DNA of 64,000 bases from Zarea fungicola (GCA_900169235.1 FWCC01000001.1:59386-123385), one strand, 5' to 3'. Shown: positions 45,005-57,968, counted from the first letter of the stretch. Numbers and translations are program-made. Notes: generated from the sequence alone by a model not told the origin.

Positions 45005-46054
45005 ATGGAAGACAACGGCCTTCAACTTTCAAAGCTATCCATCTTGCAGCCTACAATTATGCCACACCGAGCACTTTCTGAGCCTTTTATTCTTCATGAA
45101 ATCTTCCTCGAACTCCCTCAGCAAGACTTACTTCTGATACAGACAGTTTGCCGTACATGGCACGAGCTCATTTCGACTAGCGGAGTTCTACAGGCCGAGC
45201 TCTACTTTCAACCTGATGCGGAGAACAGTCCGCATCGGCCGATGGACGATCAGGTTGTGCTGAACCCACTCTTGAAGTCGCGATTCTCTTCCTTCTTCGA
45301 GCTCCATCCAACCCCTCCGAGTGCTATACGTTGGGCACTAGGCCCATGGCACGACACGCATTGGGCGAAGAGCGCTCGTTCACAATTTCTCAACTCAAAA
45401 TCCGGTAGTCATCTCGGATTTCCGGCCCCGGCACCAGTTCCATACCCAAGGCTCGATCAACAGCTATCTGCCGCATACCGGCGACGCGGTGCTAGTTGGC
45501 GGAGAATGATTCCCTGTAGACCAGCGCCAACAGAGCTACAGGTTAGTTTTGACATGATAGAATTCGTGACCTTGTATAAAATGAGGTTTACAAGCGACCG
45601 CGGCACCACTTGCGATGGAGACTCGACTGTCGTGGCGGGTGATAGCAGAAATAACAGCATACTCACATTTGGGCTCATTTACGATATAATCGAGGCAGCG
45701 TGTTTTCAGAGCATCCCATTCCCAGCAGACAGTATGAGTCCTGACTACACCTTCCGGGACACCCCACCGCCAATACCTAAGCCACCCCGCCGCGCGGATG
45801 GGCTGCCGCGACGCTTCCTAACGCCCGAGTATATTCTCGCTTCAGGGCGGTTTAGGTATCGGAAGCGGCTGCAGGAGGAGCTTCCAAATGAGAAAATAGG
45901 TGGACCGGGGAAAGTTCTCTTACTTCTACGCGGAAACATGCACACGGCAAAGTTGAGCCAACCATCGCCATACAAGGGACAGTTTACAGTTCAGGACTCG
46001 TTCAACATGGAAGAATTCAGCTGGGTTGACAAGATTGAACACACCCGTACCTGA
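45005..46054 (+). CDS. F-box domain protein
   Basis: Intronless, 349 aa; a second in-frame ATG lies at 45059. The F-box occupies about residues 24-70: EPFILHEIFLELPQQDLLLIQTVCRTWHELISTS, with the Leu-Pro, the VCRTWHELI helix and the following ELYFQP typical of fungal F-box proteins. The rest is not repeat-like and has a Pro-rich stretch (PPPIPKPPRR) near 250. F-box proteins bring substrates to SCF ubiquitin ligases. Fungi carry large families of such proteins with unknown targets. No signal peptide; presumably cytosolic or nuclear. Confidence 0.87.
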   Translation: MEDNGLQLSKLSILQPTIMPHRALSEPFILHEIFLELPQQDLLLIQTVCRTWHELISTSGVLQAELYFQPDAENSPHRPMDDQVVLNPLLKSRFSSFFELHPTPPSAIRWALGPWHDTHWAKSARSQFLNSKSGSHLGFPAPAPVPYPRLDQQLSAAYRRRGASWRRMIPCRPAPTELQVSFDMIEFVTLYKMRFTSDRGTTCDGDSTVVAGDSRNNSILTFGLIYDIIEAACFQSIPFPADSMSPDYTFRDTPPPIPKPPRRADGLPRRFLTPEYILASGRFRYRKRLQEELPNEKIGGPGKVLLLLRGNMHTAKLSQPSPYKGQFTVQDSFNMEEFSWVDKIEHTRT

Positions 46055-46767
46055 TGTCTACCAGAGTTTTATTGCATTACATATTTGAACAGCTTGGGCG
46101 GGGGTCGACTATACGTTCAGAAATGCAGAGTAGCAAACATGTCTTCTCGATCTATGTCAATAGTCGAAATTTCTCTTCCGTAACTATACAGATAGGCCCG
46201 CTCTGATAATTTGCGCTGACCCTCCCCTGTAGACGGTCGGTGGGTTTCTGTGCCGAGAGAGCCGATGTTTGCTCGCTTGAGAGTTTTTTTTTTTTCCTTT
46301 TAAATGCCTCGATCCTTTACCGGTATACTATGTACACTCTAGAAGTGGCCCATGGGACGCTGCCGGCATAGCCGGTTCTCGGTAAACTGCTGAAAACGGC
46401 CGCAACCCCACCGCTCAGAAGGTGGCAGTCCTATTGCTGTCAATATACCGGAAGGTTTTGGACAACGGGTATTTATCTTGAGCGTCACTTTTAGTCGCCG
46501 AACTGACATCGGGGGCTCTAAATGGCCTCCACCGTAGTTGCGGTGCTGCTATTCACTCCTGCAGAAAAATGGTTGTCTCGGTGATTTCCTGAGTCTGTAG
46601 GCCTGGCATTAGAATGAGTTGAAGGAATATCTGAGGCGCGACTGAAAGCTTTGATGGTATAAAATTCCACATACAGATCTATAATTCTTTTCAAATCCCA
46701 GCAGCATTTTAAATTTTTAATCAACAATAGCGGCCTGTTTCCAACCTTTCCCTGCACAACAATCAAA
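46055..46767. other. intergenic, no gene recognised
   Basis: Includes a run of 13 T at about 46285. The end is the promoter and leader of the small secreted protein gene. No other gene is seen. Confidence 0.6.
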
Positions 46768-47163
46768 ATGCAATTACCTGCAATTCTCGCATGGCTTCCA
46801 GCTATGCTGGTATCCACGGCACCCTCGATGGACATGGCAGGACGTGGAGACTCCGGCTGCTACGCCTTGTAAGTCCTACAGCGCGCCACAATATTCACTC
46901 TGTTGACGGGGTCATTCAACCTAACGTATTCATGATGTAGCGAAGATCCTGATTGCGGCATCGACTACGCCGTGTGCCAATGCGCCAATGGTAAGCCCAG
47001 TTTTTACTCATTTCCCTCGATTTAGAGCGCGAATCTAATTTGATCACTAGGTTGGTTTTATGAGTTTAACCAGGCTAATGCAAACAACGGCAACTATTGT
47101 AATCCTCCATGGGGGTTCTTGGCAACGGATGAGTCTAAACTTGGCGGCTTTACCTGTAACTAG
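46768..47163 (+). CDS. small secreted cysteine-rich protein
   Basis: Three exons, 46768-46868, 46941-46990 and 47051-47163, joining to 87 aa. A signal peptide (about 1-19) precedes a mature peptide of about 65 residues with six Cys. Motifs are SGCYAF, EDPDCGID and AVCQCANG, then WGF and a C-terminal FTCN. I recognise no family. Size, Cys content and exon structure match fungal effector-like or antimicrobial peptides. It was recovered only by splicing; each exon is too short to stand out alone. Confidence 0.75.
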
Positions 47164-48386
47164 TCAAAAATCACCGATGCTTACATCTGCGCAGCCGACT
47201 AAGAATAGATGATGCCAAATGAAGTAAAATAGAGTCTTTAAAGCTATCGTATTAATGAATCTAACTTTTATGTTATCTAAATGATAGACGTTATACATCA
47301 ACCCGCTCTGCCAAGCCGTATGTGACTACAGTAATGATGGCTGAATCGTAAATCACAGTCACGCTGTTTCTGGAACACGCCAGCTTATTCGTGCAATACA
47401 CTTAAAAGTCTCATCAAGTTTATCTTTTTTTCAGCGCTCACCGCGCTCACTAGTGATCCTAGTGAAAAAAGACTATAATTTTTGCATGTAGTATATGAAC
47501 AAAAAGCCCTCGCCATAGCTGATTGATGTGCCAGACATGCACAAGCCGACAGCTACTCCACAAAGACTTAGAAGCGATGAGCGTTAAGTTGAAGCAGACA
47601 GTACCTTCGAAACGGATTCAAACATAGACACAATCGTACCGACAACAAAAAAGCTCTTCAAACCGGTGAAAGGACCGAATTCCTGAGATTTCCAAGTACG
47701 ACACGGCGCAAATCGTTTCCGAATTAGATATGAATACAGACGATCATTGGATGATGGGATACTGCAAAAAGATTGTATTGCGCCTGGATTTTTAGCTTGC
47801 GTGCAGCTGACATACCTGTGGACGGAGCCGACATCAAAACACTACCCCTCAGGGTCGTTGATAAATCTTTCTTAATTGTGAAGCTTAGAACAGAGATCTG
47901 GACAGAGGGATTGTTCCGGTGTGGATAGAGGAATTGTTTTATGCGCCTGAAATTGAGCCCAAATTTGAATAGCAAGAAAGCATTTGGGTCATCTCAACTA
48001 CTTTTACCTGCTTGTTATGCCTGAGAACCATCAGCTCCTGTTGGATTTTATTGCCGGTTTATCGGGACCAGAATAAACAGTTAATCTACAACACAGCTGC
48101 TGATAACCGGAGTACGTACTGGTGGATATAAAAATGCAAAATTAGCTCGGGCTTGTGTAAGGCATTAAGAGGTTCAACAGATTTTCTTTTACAAGTTTAT
48201 GTGCAAAGTGCAAGGAGATACAGGAAAAGGAGCAGTGAAATATCAGGTAGCAAATTGTATTGGACTGTATTGTATAAGATAGAGGACATCTCTGAAGATA
48301 CTTGAAATGATAAAAATGCTTGCCTCCCACTAAAATACAATCAGTTTGAACAGTATGCTGTCCTTATCGGGACATCCAGTCAACGC
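47164..48386. other. intergenic, no gene recognised
   Basis: AT-rich, with only short frames, between two small secreted protein genes that converge. Confidence 0.6.
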
Positions 48387-48814
48387 TCAGTTACCAGTGC
48401 GCGTGATGCTCACAACGCCAATATTGGCTTGAGGATTGACTGTAATCCAGTTCCAGTCGTTACCAATGGCTGTCTTCTTAATTCTGCTGTCCTGTAGGAA
48501 AATGCTGCCTCCCTGTCTGTCCGGAGCAGTGAATAGCTGCGCGTTAAATCCTTTATCGCTCGCGCTATTGACGAAGCAATACGCCTTTCCGTTGCCGGGC
48601 AAACCAAGCCCGTTGATATCAATGGTCTGACCAACGGCGATGTTTACCTGTTTGCAAGTCGAAGCAATGCAGAGACTAGTTTTCTCGTAGAATCCATTGC
48701 AAATTCTAAGCTGTTAGCAGTTTTCGCGTACCGTGAGTAGAATCGACTATACCCTAGCGCAGCAGCAGTACCTGCTAGAGCAAGAATAACTGCAGAAGAG
48801 ACTGAAGTGTACAT
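48387..48814 (-). CDS. small secreted protein, function unknown
   Basis: Two exons, 48814-48753 and 48705-48387 (47-nt intron with GCTAAC branch), joining to 126 aa. Signal peptide about 1-20 (MYTSVSSAVILALAGTAAA). The mature part has ICNGFYEKTSLCIASTCKQ and AYCFVNS, four Cys in all, and a beta-rich body (GGSIFLQDSRIKK, DWNWITVNP). No family recognised. A TATAAAT box lies at 48911-48905, 91 bp upstream of the ATG. It converges on the 87-aa secreted protein gene, 1.2 kb away. Confidence 0.75.
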
Positions 48815-50511
48815 TTTGAGTGCTTGTGGGATAGCGGGCAGGTAGTCTTGGTGTGTAGAACTGTTGGTGTTTGTCTGAAGTTGTCAAAGTCATCGGCGTG
48901 GGCAATTTATAGATGATGTTCAGTATAATAGCGGTAAAGTACGGGCCGAATGCGAGTCAAGTTCTGCTTCATCATAGTACTCCGGAAATTTTAACTATTG
49001 CCTTATACTCTACTACATCTCAAAATGTGTACTCCGTAGTTACAGTCGGTGTAGTCCAACTTGCGCGCAATATCGGTACATTCCCACCACAGGCTGGACC
49101 CAACTACATTTAGAGGACGTTAGCCGATGCCACTGCCATGATCATGTAAGCACTAGCACAGGAAATTAATCAACTTCGCGTGTATTCTTTCCTAAAAGGA
49201 ATTATCTGGCAATACTTAATGGGGTGGGTGATTAAACCTATAAAGGTGGAGAGTTTCACCATCCGCCAAAACACTTGTCAACAAGCTAGGAATAACAATC
49301 CCATTCTACTGATGTGATCAGAAAATGGAGATGGCGGCTGTCACTTCGAATTACGCCGCTCCACAGGACGTAAGAAAGGCCGGGTTTCAAATGTTTCCAC
49401 AGCTAATAACCCAACTTGTACTTCATATGGATGCCAAACTTTGTAAGCAGGGCTTCGAAATGAATGACACTCTTTCAAACGCAGAGCCCATATTCTTCCG
49501 TATTGAGTCAGTTGTTGACCTATACTATTCACAAGTTAGAGTGTAGGTATTTAACTTTCGCAAGTTATTCCTGTCTACGAACATCTTTCGTCAGGGCTTG
49601 AAATTTGATTCATGCCACAATACAGTGCCCGAGCTTTAAAACTTTATGCCACTTTATCAAAGCCAGAAACAAACTGTAAATGTTACAAAAGTCCTACATT
49701 TCTTTTCCCACTGAAATTTAGAACAGCTGTCAAGGGTCGACGAATGCATTTTAAGACTAGAATGTCGCCTAAAAGATTGAAACATAATTCATATGCTACA
49801 TACGTCATTTTGCTCAGACAATCTCACCAAATAACGTAACAATACGGGATCATTAATTTCGGATAGTAATACCTTTACAGACTGCACTGGCCAGTTCCGG
49901 TGCAGTATTTTACTCCGAAGAGATTCCCATTGCAGAATTTCTTTGATGCGAGCAAGCAACTTTAAATACCTGGCAAGTAAGCCGTGACCCTAAATAGAAC
50001 TAGTGACCAATGCTGTGTTTCAAGTTTCCGGCCAAGTTCGGGTTTTTCATCTGTAGCTGCCGGCCGCTACTCCATTCATGTTCAACCACCAAAAATGACA
50101 GGGGCCCAGGCGAAGCCCAGCAATCCCTCTAACTATTTTCATTCACAACTTCTGACAATGTCTTATGCTTCCCACTTCGAGCTTCAAATTTCGATCACCG
50201 AAATTATCGGTGATTGCAGTACCGTCAGCTAACTGACGTTTAGGGAAATGCCCATGGCTCGAGTGCAAGAGGGTAATGAAGCATAGAAGTGTATAAATCT
50301 TATGTTACAGGCAAATTAAACTGCTGCTATACTAGATCTAGAAAGCAGCCGCCTTCTTGGAGCCACATTTATATTTGCCTTATGAGTTGCGATGGAATAC
50401 TCGAGTTCTTAAGCGTCTGTGCAGTAAACCTGGCAAGCAAAAAATAGCCTCTCTTGGTTGCTAATGACAAAAACAAAAACTAGTCCATCCATTACCAATA
50501 TGCTCGCTATC
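48815..50511. other. intergenic, no gene recognised
   Basis: 1.7 kb, AT-rich, with a TACTCCGTA motif at 49030 and short unsupported frames only. Confidence 0.6.
48905..48911 (-). promoter_or_regulatory. TATA box of the 126-aa secreted protein gene
   Basis: TATAAAT on the minus strand, 91 bp before the ATG at 48814. Confidence 0.55.
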
Positions 50512-50934
50512 CTAAACCATAAATGCCTGAGCAGCGAACAAGCCCAAGCACATCAGCCCCAACACCCCAGGCACCCCGGCCCTGGCAAGGGCTGACGACT
50601 TGCCCTCGCACGCTCTCCCCTGGCCGTATACCAGGACTGATCGCGCACCATTATCTCCAAGGCACCTACTGAACTCATTGCTGTTGGATATGTTGGCATA
50701 TTTGTTCTGGGGCACCTCGCAAAACAGCTCGCACTTCTGCGCGTAGAGTTGTACAGGGCTGGTACCACAGCACGTGGCCATGATCTCGGCGGAGACGTTG
50801 CCTCCTTGCACAAGAGCAAACCATACACCCGGCCGGATCATGCCTTCGACGTTGTATGTGGGACCCGTGGGCTGGTACGGCTGGCAGGCCGCCAGGTTAG
50901 GGAGGGAAGGTAGGGTTGCGGTTGCGTTGGGCAT
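50512..50934 (-). CDS. small Cys-containing protein with hydrophobic C terminus
   Basis: Intronless, 140 aa. The N terminus has no signal peptide (MPNATATLPSLPNL). The body contains about seven Cys, including a CC pair in MATCCGTSPVQLY and CELFCEVP. The last 22 residues (AGVPGVLGLMCLGLFAAQAFMV) form one hydrophobic helix, so it could be tail-anchored, or GPI-linked if a longer start were missed. Family not recognised, though such small proteins recur in ascomycetes. A GTTTGGTT tandem repeat lies just upstream. Confidence 0.65.
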   Translation of the reverse strand: MPNATATLPSLPNLAACQPYQPTGPTYNVEGMIRPGVWFALVQGGNVSAEIMATCCGTSPVQLYAQKCELFCEVPQNKYANISNSNEFSRCLGDNGARSVLVYGQGRACEGKSSALARAGVPGVLGLMCLGLFAAQAFMV

Positions 50935-50966
50935 GATTTCGGTCCGTGCTGTCTTTTGCTTTTGAA

Positions 50967-50994
50967 GTTTGGTTGTTTGGTTGTTTGGTTGTTT
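50967..50994. repeat. GTTTGGTT tandem repeat in a 5' leader
   Basis: Three and a half copies of the 8-bp unit, 33-60 bp upstream of the minus-strand ATG at 50934. On the transcript it reads as an A/C-rich leader. Confidence 0.85.
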
Positions 50995-53299
50995 AGTTAT
51001 TGGCTTGATGCTTGGCTGGCTGAGTCGTTCCTGACTGTTCTTAACTTTTTGTTGTCCGTTTTCTTCTCAATCCCTTATTGACCGGGTGGAGAAGAAGATG
51101 GTGATATGGACAGAAAGGACGGGAGGGACAAGAAGACGCTTGCTCTTGGAAATAGTGGTTGCTGCCACCACTTTTATTATTCCCAGACATATCGCGAATT
51201 GGCTTGTCCGCAGTCAGCCTTGCGCCTCAAATTTAACGGTCTGGCGGAAAATGGACAAAAGGGGTTTGGTCGCACGCGAGCAGCCTACGATGACCTGGTC
51301 TATCGGGCGTACCATAGAAGCTGCAAATAAGGCCATGGCCTAACCCAGCCACAATGGGAGACCCACCGCTTGTTCAAGTCTGTTCCACCTTCAGCTGCAA
51401 TCCACATGGGAAATAAAGCCAAGCTTAGGCGGCCGGCCTTGAGTGGCAGACAAATTAAGGCTTTGCTGGGACGAGAGGAGAATGCCTCTATCGCCTGTAT
51501 TCGACGCAAGCTAAGTACCAGTTTGGTTTGGGCAGGTTCCACAATGCCCAGGGTGACTGGCATTAGCAGAGGGATGGCACGGGAGACATCATGAGGGCGT
51601 CAGTGGGCTTTAGAAGTTGCGGTGAAAGGCAATCCTAAGAAGCGGCACAAAATGGAGACAGGAATGGAACTACATCTATGCAAAACGGGGGTATCATGGA
51701 CAGCGACTCAGATGCTTTCTAGGCGGGTGTAGACAAGATTGTGCACAGTATGCTGGGCAAGCTAAAATGGGCTTCAGCAACAAATCCGTGATATTGTCCG
51801 AATGGGACCCCACAAGCGTTCGGACATGGCTATGCTCGCCCGACGACGGCTTCCCCCGTCATCGACGACCAGGTCTAACCTTGAAAAAAGGGGGGTTGTG
51901 CAATGGCTTGACCATGCAATTCGAGCCAGCTTGAGCTGCACAACTGCTCCCCACCAGTTGCCCAGCACTAGGGCTGATTAATAGCCCATGCGTAAGCTGG
52001 GTGTCAAATTGGAAGGAATATGATTTATTGGAAGTTGAAATGAAACTAAACGGCAGGTGCATACACTGAGACAATGGCGACATCTAGATCCGGAAATGCC
52101 ACGATTTCAGGCGGAACGTGCCGCCACAGTGGACGCTAACTACACCATGTTAGGCTTGAGATGTATGGTATTGCTGCAGATCTTTGGCGCCTCTCGCACT
52201 GCTGTTCAGACAGTTGATTTTTATTTTAGAGTCAAGAAATGTATTAGGCGACGTTTTCAGTCGTGTCCTCGCACGCCTACCCTACAATGTAAAAATACAT
52301 TTGGTGGCCAAATCTAATCAGAGTCGATGCAATAACTCTGTTTTAAGCCTTCTGCCGCGATGTTCTCGTCCCAACAGAACAGCCAATCTACACGTTTTTC
52401 TTTTCTTTTCTTTGGTTAGCACGCATACGGTGTATGAACTGTCTTCTTAGGATGGGAGCGCCGCGTCAGTGTGGATTCCCAAAGGGCTTGGTAATTGGAG
52501 CCAAGCTATTCAGACTTCCACTACATTATTATTGCCATAGCCAGCAAAGCCTTCTCACCAGGGGGTAGCAAAAAACCCAACAATTTCTTACTTTAGTGGC
52601 CCAACCTGGAGCGTTTGGCACTCTCCCTCAATCGAAGAATCTGCTAATGTCGATTTGCCACAAGCCAGTATCGGAGACTCTCAAGCGTCAATAATGTCTG
52701 CAACAAGGCAACCAAACCCCTAATCATCCGTGGCTTACGGGGTGGCGCCGCCCCCATTACTAACTTCCCCGCCCAGATCACCAGACGAGGCCGTTACTAA
52801 CTAGTCCAGCGTCGGGCTTGCAATAAGGCTGTCGTCGATGGGACCACTAGTCTCTCCCCCAATCCCCCAATCCCTCAATTGCTTCAAAAGATGTTGAGAT
52901 CACTCAGTATTTTAGAAGTTGTGCCCGAATCATCAGCTGCATGTGGAACGTCAACACGCCAATTCGCGCCAATGCAGCGGTACACCACGGCCAGACTGGA
53001 ACATTTGGACGCAGCCTGAGAGGTTCGCATAATTATTCTCAGGCCACCAGAACTATCATGCGGCTCGAACAAAGAACCTTCCTCTTTAGGAATTGTGCAG
53101 CACGCTAGAGCTGCAAAGACAGCTGCTGCGCCTCGTTGGCCCTTTGTAGGAGCAGGCAAAGGATCGATAGCTGGGCCAGCGACTTGGACACGCATACAGT
53201 ACGAAGCCTTATTCTGTCGCTATTAAATTCCAACTCCCCGCACCTTCTTTAGGATTAGACATTTCTCTCCAAAACGTATGGTGAGGCCCAATATTCGGA
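50995..53299. other. 2.3-kb gene-poor region
   Basis: No known domain or spliceable model on either strand. Overlapping frames in both directions with no codon bias suggest non-coding DNA. The last few hundred bases must hold the ABC transporter promoter. Confidence 0.55.
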
Positions 53300-56200
53300 A
53301 TGGACTTTTCTGGGTGTGCTAGCGACACCTCACTAGGTCCAGCCGTCCATGGCTGTAGAGGCGGGTTCGATTTCACGCTCAGATTTGAACAGGTGGTTTT
53401 TTCCATTATCCCGTCGACGATTTTTATTGCATTGTCCCTATCTAGAATACTTGTGCTGGTTCGACGGCGGCGGCGCGTTGACGGCACATGGTTTCAACTC
53501 TCGAAATCTGTAGGTAATTTCTGCTCAGCCTTGTTACCAGAAATTGACCGTCGAATCACCTAGGGCGTATTCGTGATAGTTGCCGGATTGCGACTGACAT
53601 TGCTAGCTTTATCAGCTCAATCGAAACCTGTTGCAAAATTCTTCGTTGCGACTACTGCTCTCGATGCCATTTCGGCATCATGTACAATTTTCTTGAGCTA
53701 CTTTGAGCATTCACAGTCTCGTCGACCATCAACCCTCCTCACCGTCTATTTGACTGTCAAGACATTCCTAGATATCGCACAAACCCGATCTCTGTGGCTT
53801 GCATCGCAGTCAAGCCATGATCGTGCTTTCACTAAAGTGTTCATGGTAGCCACTGTAATCAGTGGGCTAATGATTGTACTGGAATCAATCAGAAAAGGTC
53901 GCTGGGTGCGATGGGAAACCGACGATCGCAGCCCAGAAGAAATCCTCGGCGTCTTTGAGCTGGCAGCATCAACTTGGCTATTTCGTCTTCTTCAAACTGG
54001 CCGCAAGAAAATTCTCGCAATGGAAGACTTGCATGCACTTGACCACAGAATATCCGCCGAGATCTTGCACTCGCATGTCACGAATCTGCGCGTGCCTGAA
54101 TTTCGCGGCAAGAAAAACGCACTTTTGAAGGCTCTATGTAGGACCTTGGCAGCACCGCTATTGATGCCAGTCATTCCGTTTCTGCTTCAGGTAGCTCTTG
54201 GTCTTTGCCAGCCTTTACTTATCCAGAGTCTACTCAACCATCTCGATGACCCGCCATCAAATCCTCGAAACACGGGATATGGCCTGATCGGCGCGACCGT
54301 GATTCTATACCTCATTGCCCCCCTGACCACGTCATTGGGCCAGTACTATGAGTCGCGCTTTCTGTTTATGATGCGATCAATTCTTGTGGATTCAGTCTAC
54401 CGAAAGGCATTACAAGTGAAGTCTGCAGCAGGCGATGATGCAAAGGCACTTACGTTGATGGGGGCCGATGTCGAGCGCATTCGCTTCGGCCTGACAGGAG
54501 TCCATAGTCTTTGGTATGTTCCTCTACAGGTTGCAGTTTCCTGCTGGCTGCTTTACAGACAGTTAGGGGCTGCATTTGCAGCTCCTATTGTGCTCATCAT
54601 TTGCCTCTCCATCGCAACCGCTGTGGTTATGCAGTGGGTTCGCCCTCTACAGGCTGCATGGATGGAGCGAATCGAGACACGCGTGGGAAAGACGACCAGT
54701 GTCATTACCAACATGAAGAATATAAAGGTTTCAGGGCTGTCGCGGCCAGTGGAGGATTCAATTCAGGCCATGCGTGTCGCCGAGATGATATCGGCGAACA
54801 AGTGTCGTGCTGTTAAGCTGGCTATTACGACTGCTGGATTTGCGCCAGGAGCCCTCGGTGCCATGTTCACTTTCGCGGTGACCGCAAAGCACTTGGATGT
54901 GACGACCATTTTCACATCTATCTCACTACTGGAACTGTTGGGAAGCCCGTTGAACAATTTCTTTCAGAGCATACCCAGCGTGTTGGCAGCATTCGCCTGC
55001 ATCCAGCGCGTCCAGGAATTTCTTGAGATGGAAGAGAAGACCGATTTCAGACGATTCGACTCCGTAGAAGAGAAGCATGGCATCACCACACTACATGATG
55101 ATGCCGTCCAAAAACCAGTTATCGAGATTGTGGGCGGCAGTTTTGGCTGGGAGGCTGACAGAATGATTCTAACAAGCTTCAATGCTTCTTTTTTCCCCGG
55201 TTTAAACGTCGTCGTTGGACCTGTGGCATCGGGCAAATCCACTTTGTGCAAAGTCCTTTTAGGAGAAACGCCATTTTCTAAAGGAAAAGTCAACTTTGCG
55301 CATAGGCCAGAGAAGGTTGCCTTTTGCGACCAAGTCCCATTTCTCTTCAACGCCACCATCAAGGAGAATGTTGCCGGTTTCGGAGCTGTGGATGAAGAAA
55401 AATACAACAGGGCCATTGAAGCAACAATGCTACATCCGGATATTGACATTTTCCCACAGGGAGACCAGACCAGAATTGGTAGCAATGGCATCACCCTGAG
55501 TGGCGGGCAACGGCAGCGTGTTTCGATTGCGAGGGCGATTTATGACGAGTGCGAGCTATACATCTTTGACGACATCCTCAGCGGTCTCGACAATGACACA
55601 GAAAAGCATGTCTTTGAGCATGTCTTTGGTCAATCAGGAATTCTTCGAGAGAGGAATGCGACTGTCATTCTTTGTACTCATGCTGTGCATTACCTGTCGC
55701 AGGCTTCCCATATCGTGGCCCTAGGCACAGAAGGTACAGTTGTAGAGCAAGGGTCGTTTGATGAGCTTATGAGGAATACGGAATATGTTCACAGCCTCGG
55801 TTTAAGCGATCAGGAGAACAGAGACGACGCGGGCAATATCGCGTCTCGAGAAGAGCATAAGCCAAGCAAACCCAGGACGGCCAAGTCCGTCAAACCAGCG
55901 CCAGTGGATCCAGCAAAGGACGAATCCAGAGCATCTGGGGATTTTGGTGTCTTTGCCCACTACTTTAAGAGTATCGGAACTGTTTGGTGCGTGGCATTCA
56001 TCTTCTCCGGTGTCGTATGCGGCTTCTTCTTTAGCTTTCCGAACGCCTGGCTTGCAATATGGACAACTGCGGCGTCCACTTCACAGCATCAACATGGAAA
56101 TCCATATTACTTGGGGATTTTCTCTCTGCTGTCTTGCCTTAGACTAGCTTCTACCATGATTTCGATTGCAATTGGCAACCTGACTGTTGCAAAAATATCT

Positions 56201-57968
56201 GGTCTGAGTCTACACCTCGACGCTATTCGGACAGTCGTCGCCGCACCTCTGCGGTTTTTCACCAAGACTGACGTCGGCGTTGTGACGAACCTATTCTCTC
56301 AAGATATGAGCCTAATTGACGACGAGCTCCCACTATCGCTCCTCAACACTGCAGCCATGGTCTGGATCGTCGTCGGAGCTGCCGCCCTTGCGGCCACTTC
56401 GAGTGTATACTTACTCATCGCCTATCCGTTTCTCGCCGCCGCATCCTATTTTCTGCAAAGATACTATCTTTTCACGTCTAGACAGCTCCGAATTTTGGAT
56501 CTGGAGGCCAAAAGTCCACTTTAGTATGTTTTGGCTCCCCAACTTATACAAGCCGTCATCTAACAGTTTTTATCTAGCACACACTTCATCGATACAATGA
56601 AGGGCTTGGTCACGTACCGTGCATTTGGGTGGGGTGAAGAATCAATCACCAAAAACAATGCGTTCCTTAATAATTCGACGAATCCCGCCTATGAGCTAAG
56701 CATGATTCAACGGTGGCTACTCTGTACACTGAGGTACCTCATGGCCGTCATTGCTATTTGTGTCGTTGCGCTGTCCACCCAACTCAAAGCGAGAGCAGGT
56801 TTCGCTGGCGCCAGTATGGTATCATTGATTGGATTTTCCGGGTACCTGTCAGCTCTCATTAGCAATTACACACTCCTTGAAACGTCACTGGGAGCAGTCC
56901 ATCGCTTGCGAGAGTTTGGCAGAAATACGGAACAAGAAGATTTGCCGGGCGAAGACTTAATTCCAGACGTATCATGGCCAGCAAAAGGCCGTATTGAAAT
57001 TACCGGGCTTTCTGCATCATACGAGTAGGTCTTTATCACGAGGAGGTCGCCGCCATGCTAACTTTAAAAATTTCAGCTACTCGCCATCCTCTTCCTCCTC
57101 TACTGATTTTTCCGAGAAAAATGACGGCACAGTGCATGTGCTTCGCGACTTGAATCTCATCATCGAGGGCGGTCAAAAAGTGGCCATATGCGGGCGGACG
57201 GGCAGGTGAGTTGTCGGCAAATACTTTGTCATCAAAATAGGAGCCAAGTCGCTAACCCTTTTTCACAGTGGAAAATCTTCCTTCATTCTAATGCTACTGA
57301 GGCTTCTAGACCCAATTCCCTCCTCGGACCTCACGCTGTCGATTGATGGCGTTCCTCTTGCCGCCGTCGACAGGGAGACGCTCCGCCAGCGATTAATTGC
57401 CGTCCCGCAAGAGCCGGTCTTCTTGCCCAATGGGACGTCATTCAAGTTCAACCTCGATCCTGGAAATGTGGCAACAGATGCAGAATGTCAAGCCTCACTG
57501 GAGGCTGTCGATTTATGGAGCTTTGTTGCTGATCGTGGTGGCTTGCACGGAAGCCTGTCTGCGGATTTCTTCAGCCTTGGACAAAAGCAGCTATTCAGTC
57601 TAGGCAGGGCAATTCTTCGACGGCGCGTTTGCCTCCGCCAACGACAGGATGGTCCGGAGACAGCATCGCCGGCATCGACAGCAGCGACCATAGCCTCAGG
57701 ATCGGACAATGGCGGCGTGCTAATCCTCGATGAATACAGCAGCAGCCTAGATCAAGCAACAGACAAACGTATGCAGCAGATTATCCATGACGAATTTAAA
57801 CACTATACCATTGTCATGGTAAGTCACCGTCTGGAGATGGTCATGGACTTTGACAAGGTTGTTGTCTTGGACACGGGCCGGATTGTAGAGGACGGCGTGC
57901 CAAAGGAGCTTGTGGAGCAAGATGGAAGTCGATTCAGGGGTCTATATTTGACAAGAAACGCCGATTAG
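53300..57968 (+). CDS. ABC-C (MRP-like) multidrug transporter, full length
   Basis: Exons 53300-53509, 53564-56523, 56578-57024, 57077-57205 and 57269-57968 join to 1481 aa. The start has the fungal ABC-C opening FGPAV-like LGPAVHGCRGGFDFTLRFEQ and an N-terminal membrane domain, then membrane domain 1. NBD1 has Walker A GPVASGKST (about 622), signature LSGGQRQR (about 714) and Walker B LYIFDD (about 734), with Asp in place of the catalytic Glu. Membrane domain 2 and NBD2 follow: Walker A GRTGSGKSS (about 1245, split by the fourth intron), a degenerate signature FSLGQKQ, and Walker B GVLILDE (about 1400) with the catalytic Glu. Such transporters export conjugates, drugs or metabolites. It is 27 kb from the metabolite-like group, so a link is speculative. 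Confidence 0.95.

Noticed and set aside
54964..55494. Minus-strand 176-aa frame
   Set aside because: Shadow of the ABC transporter coding strand.
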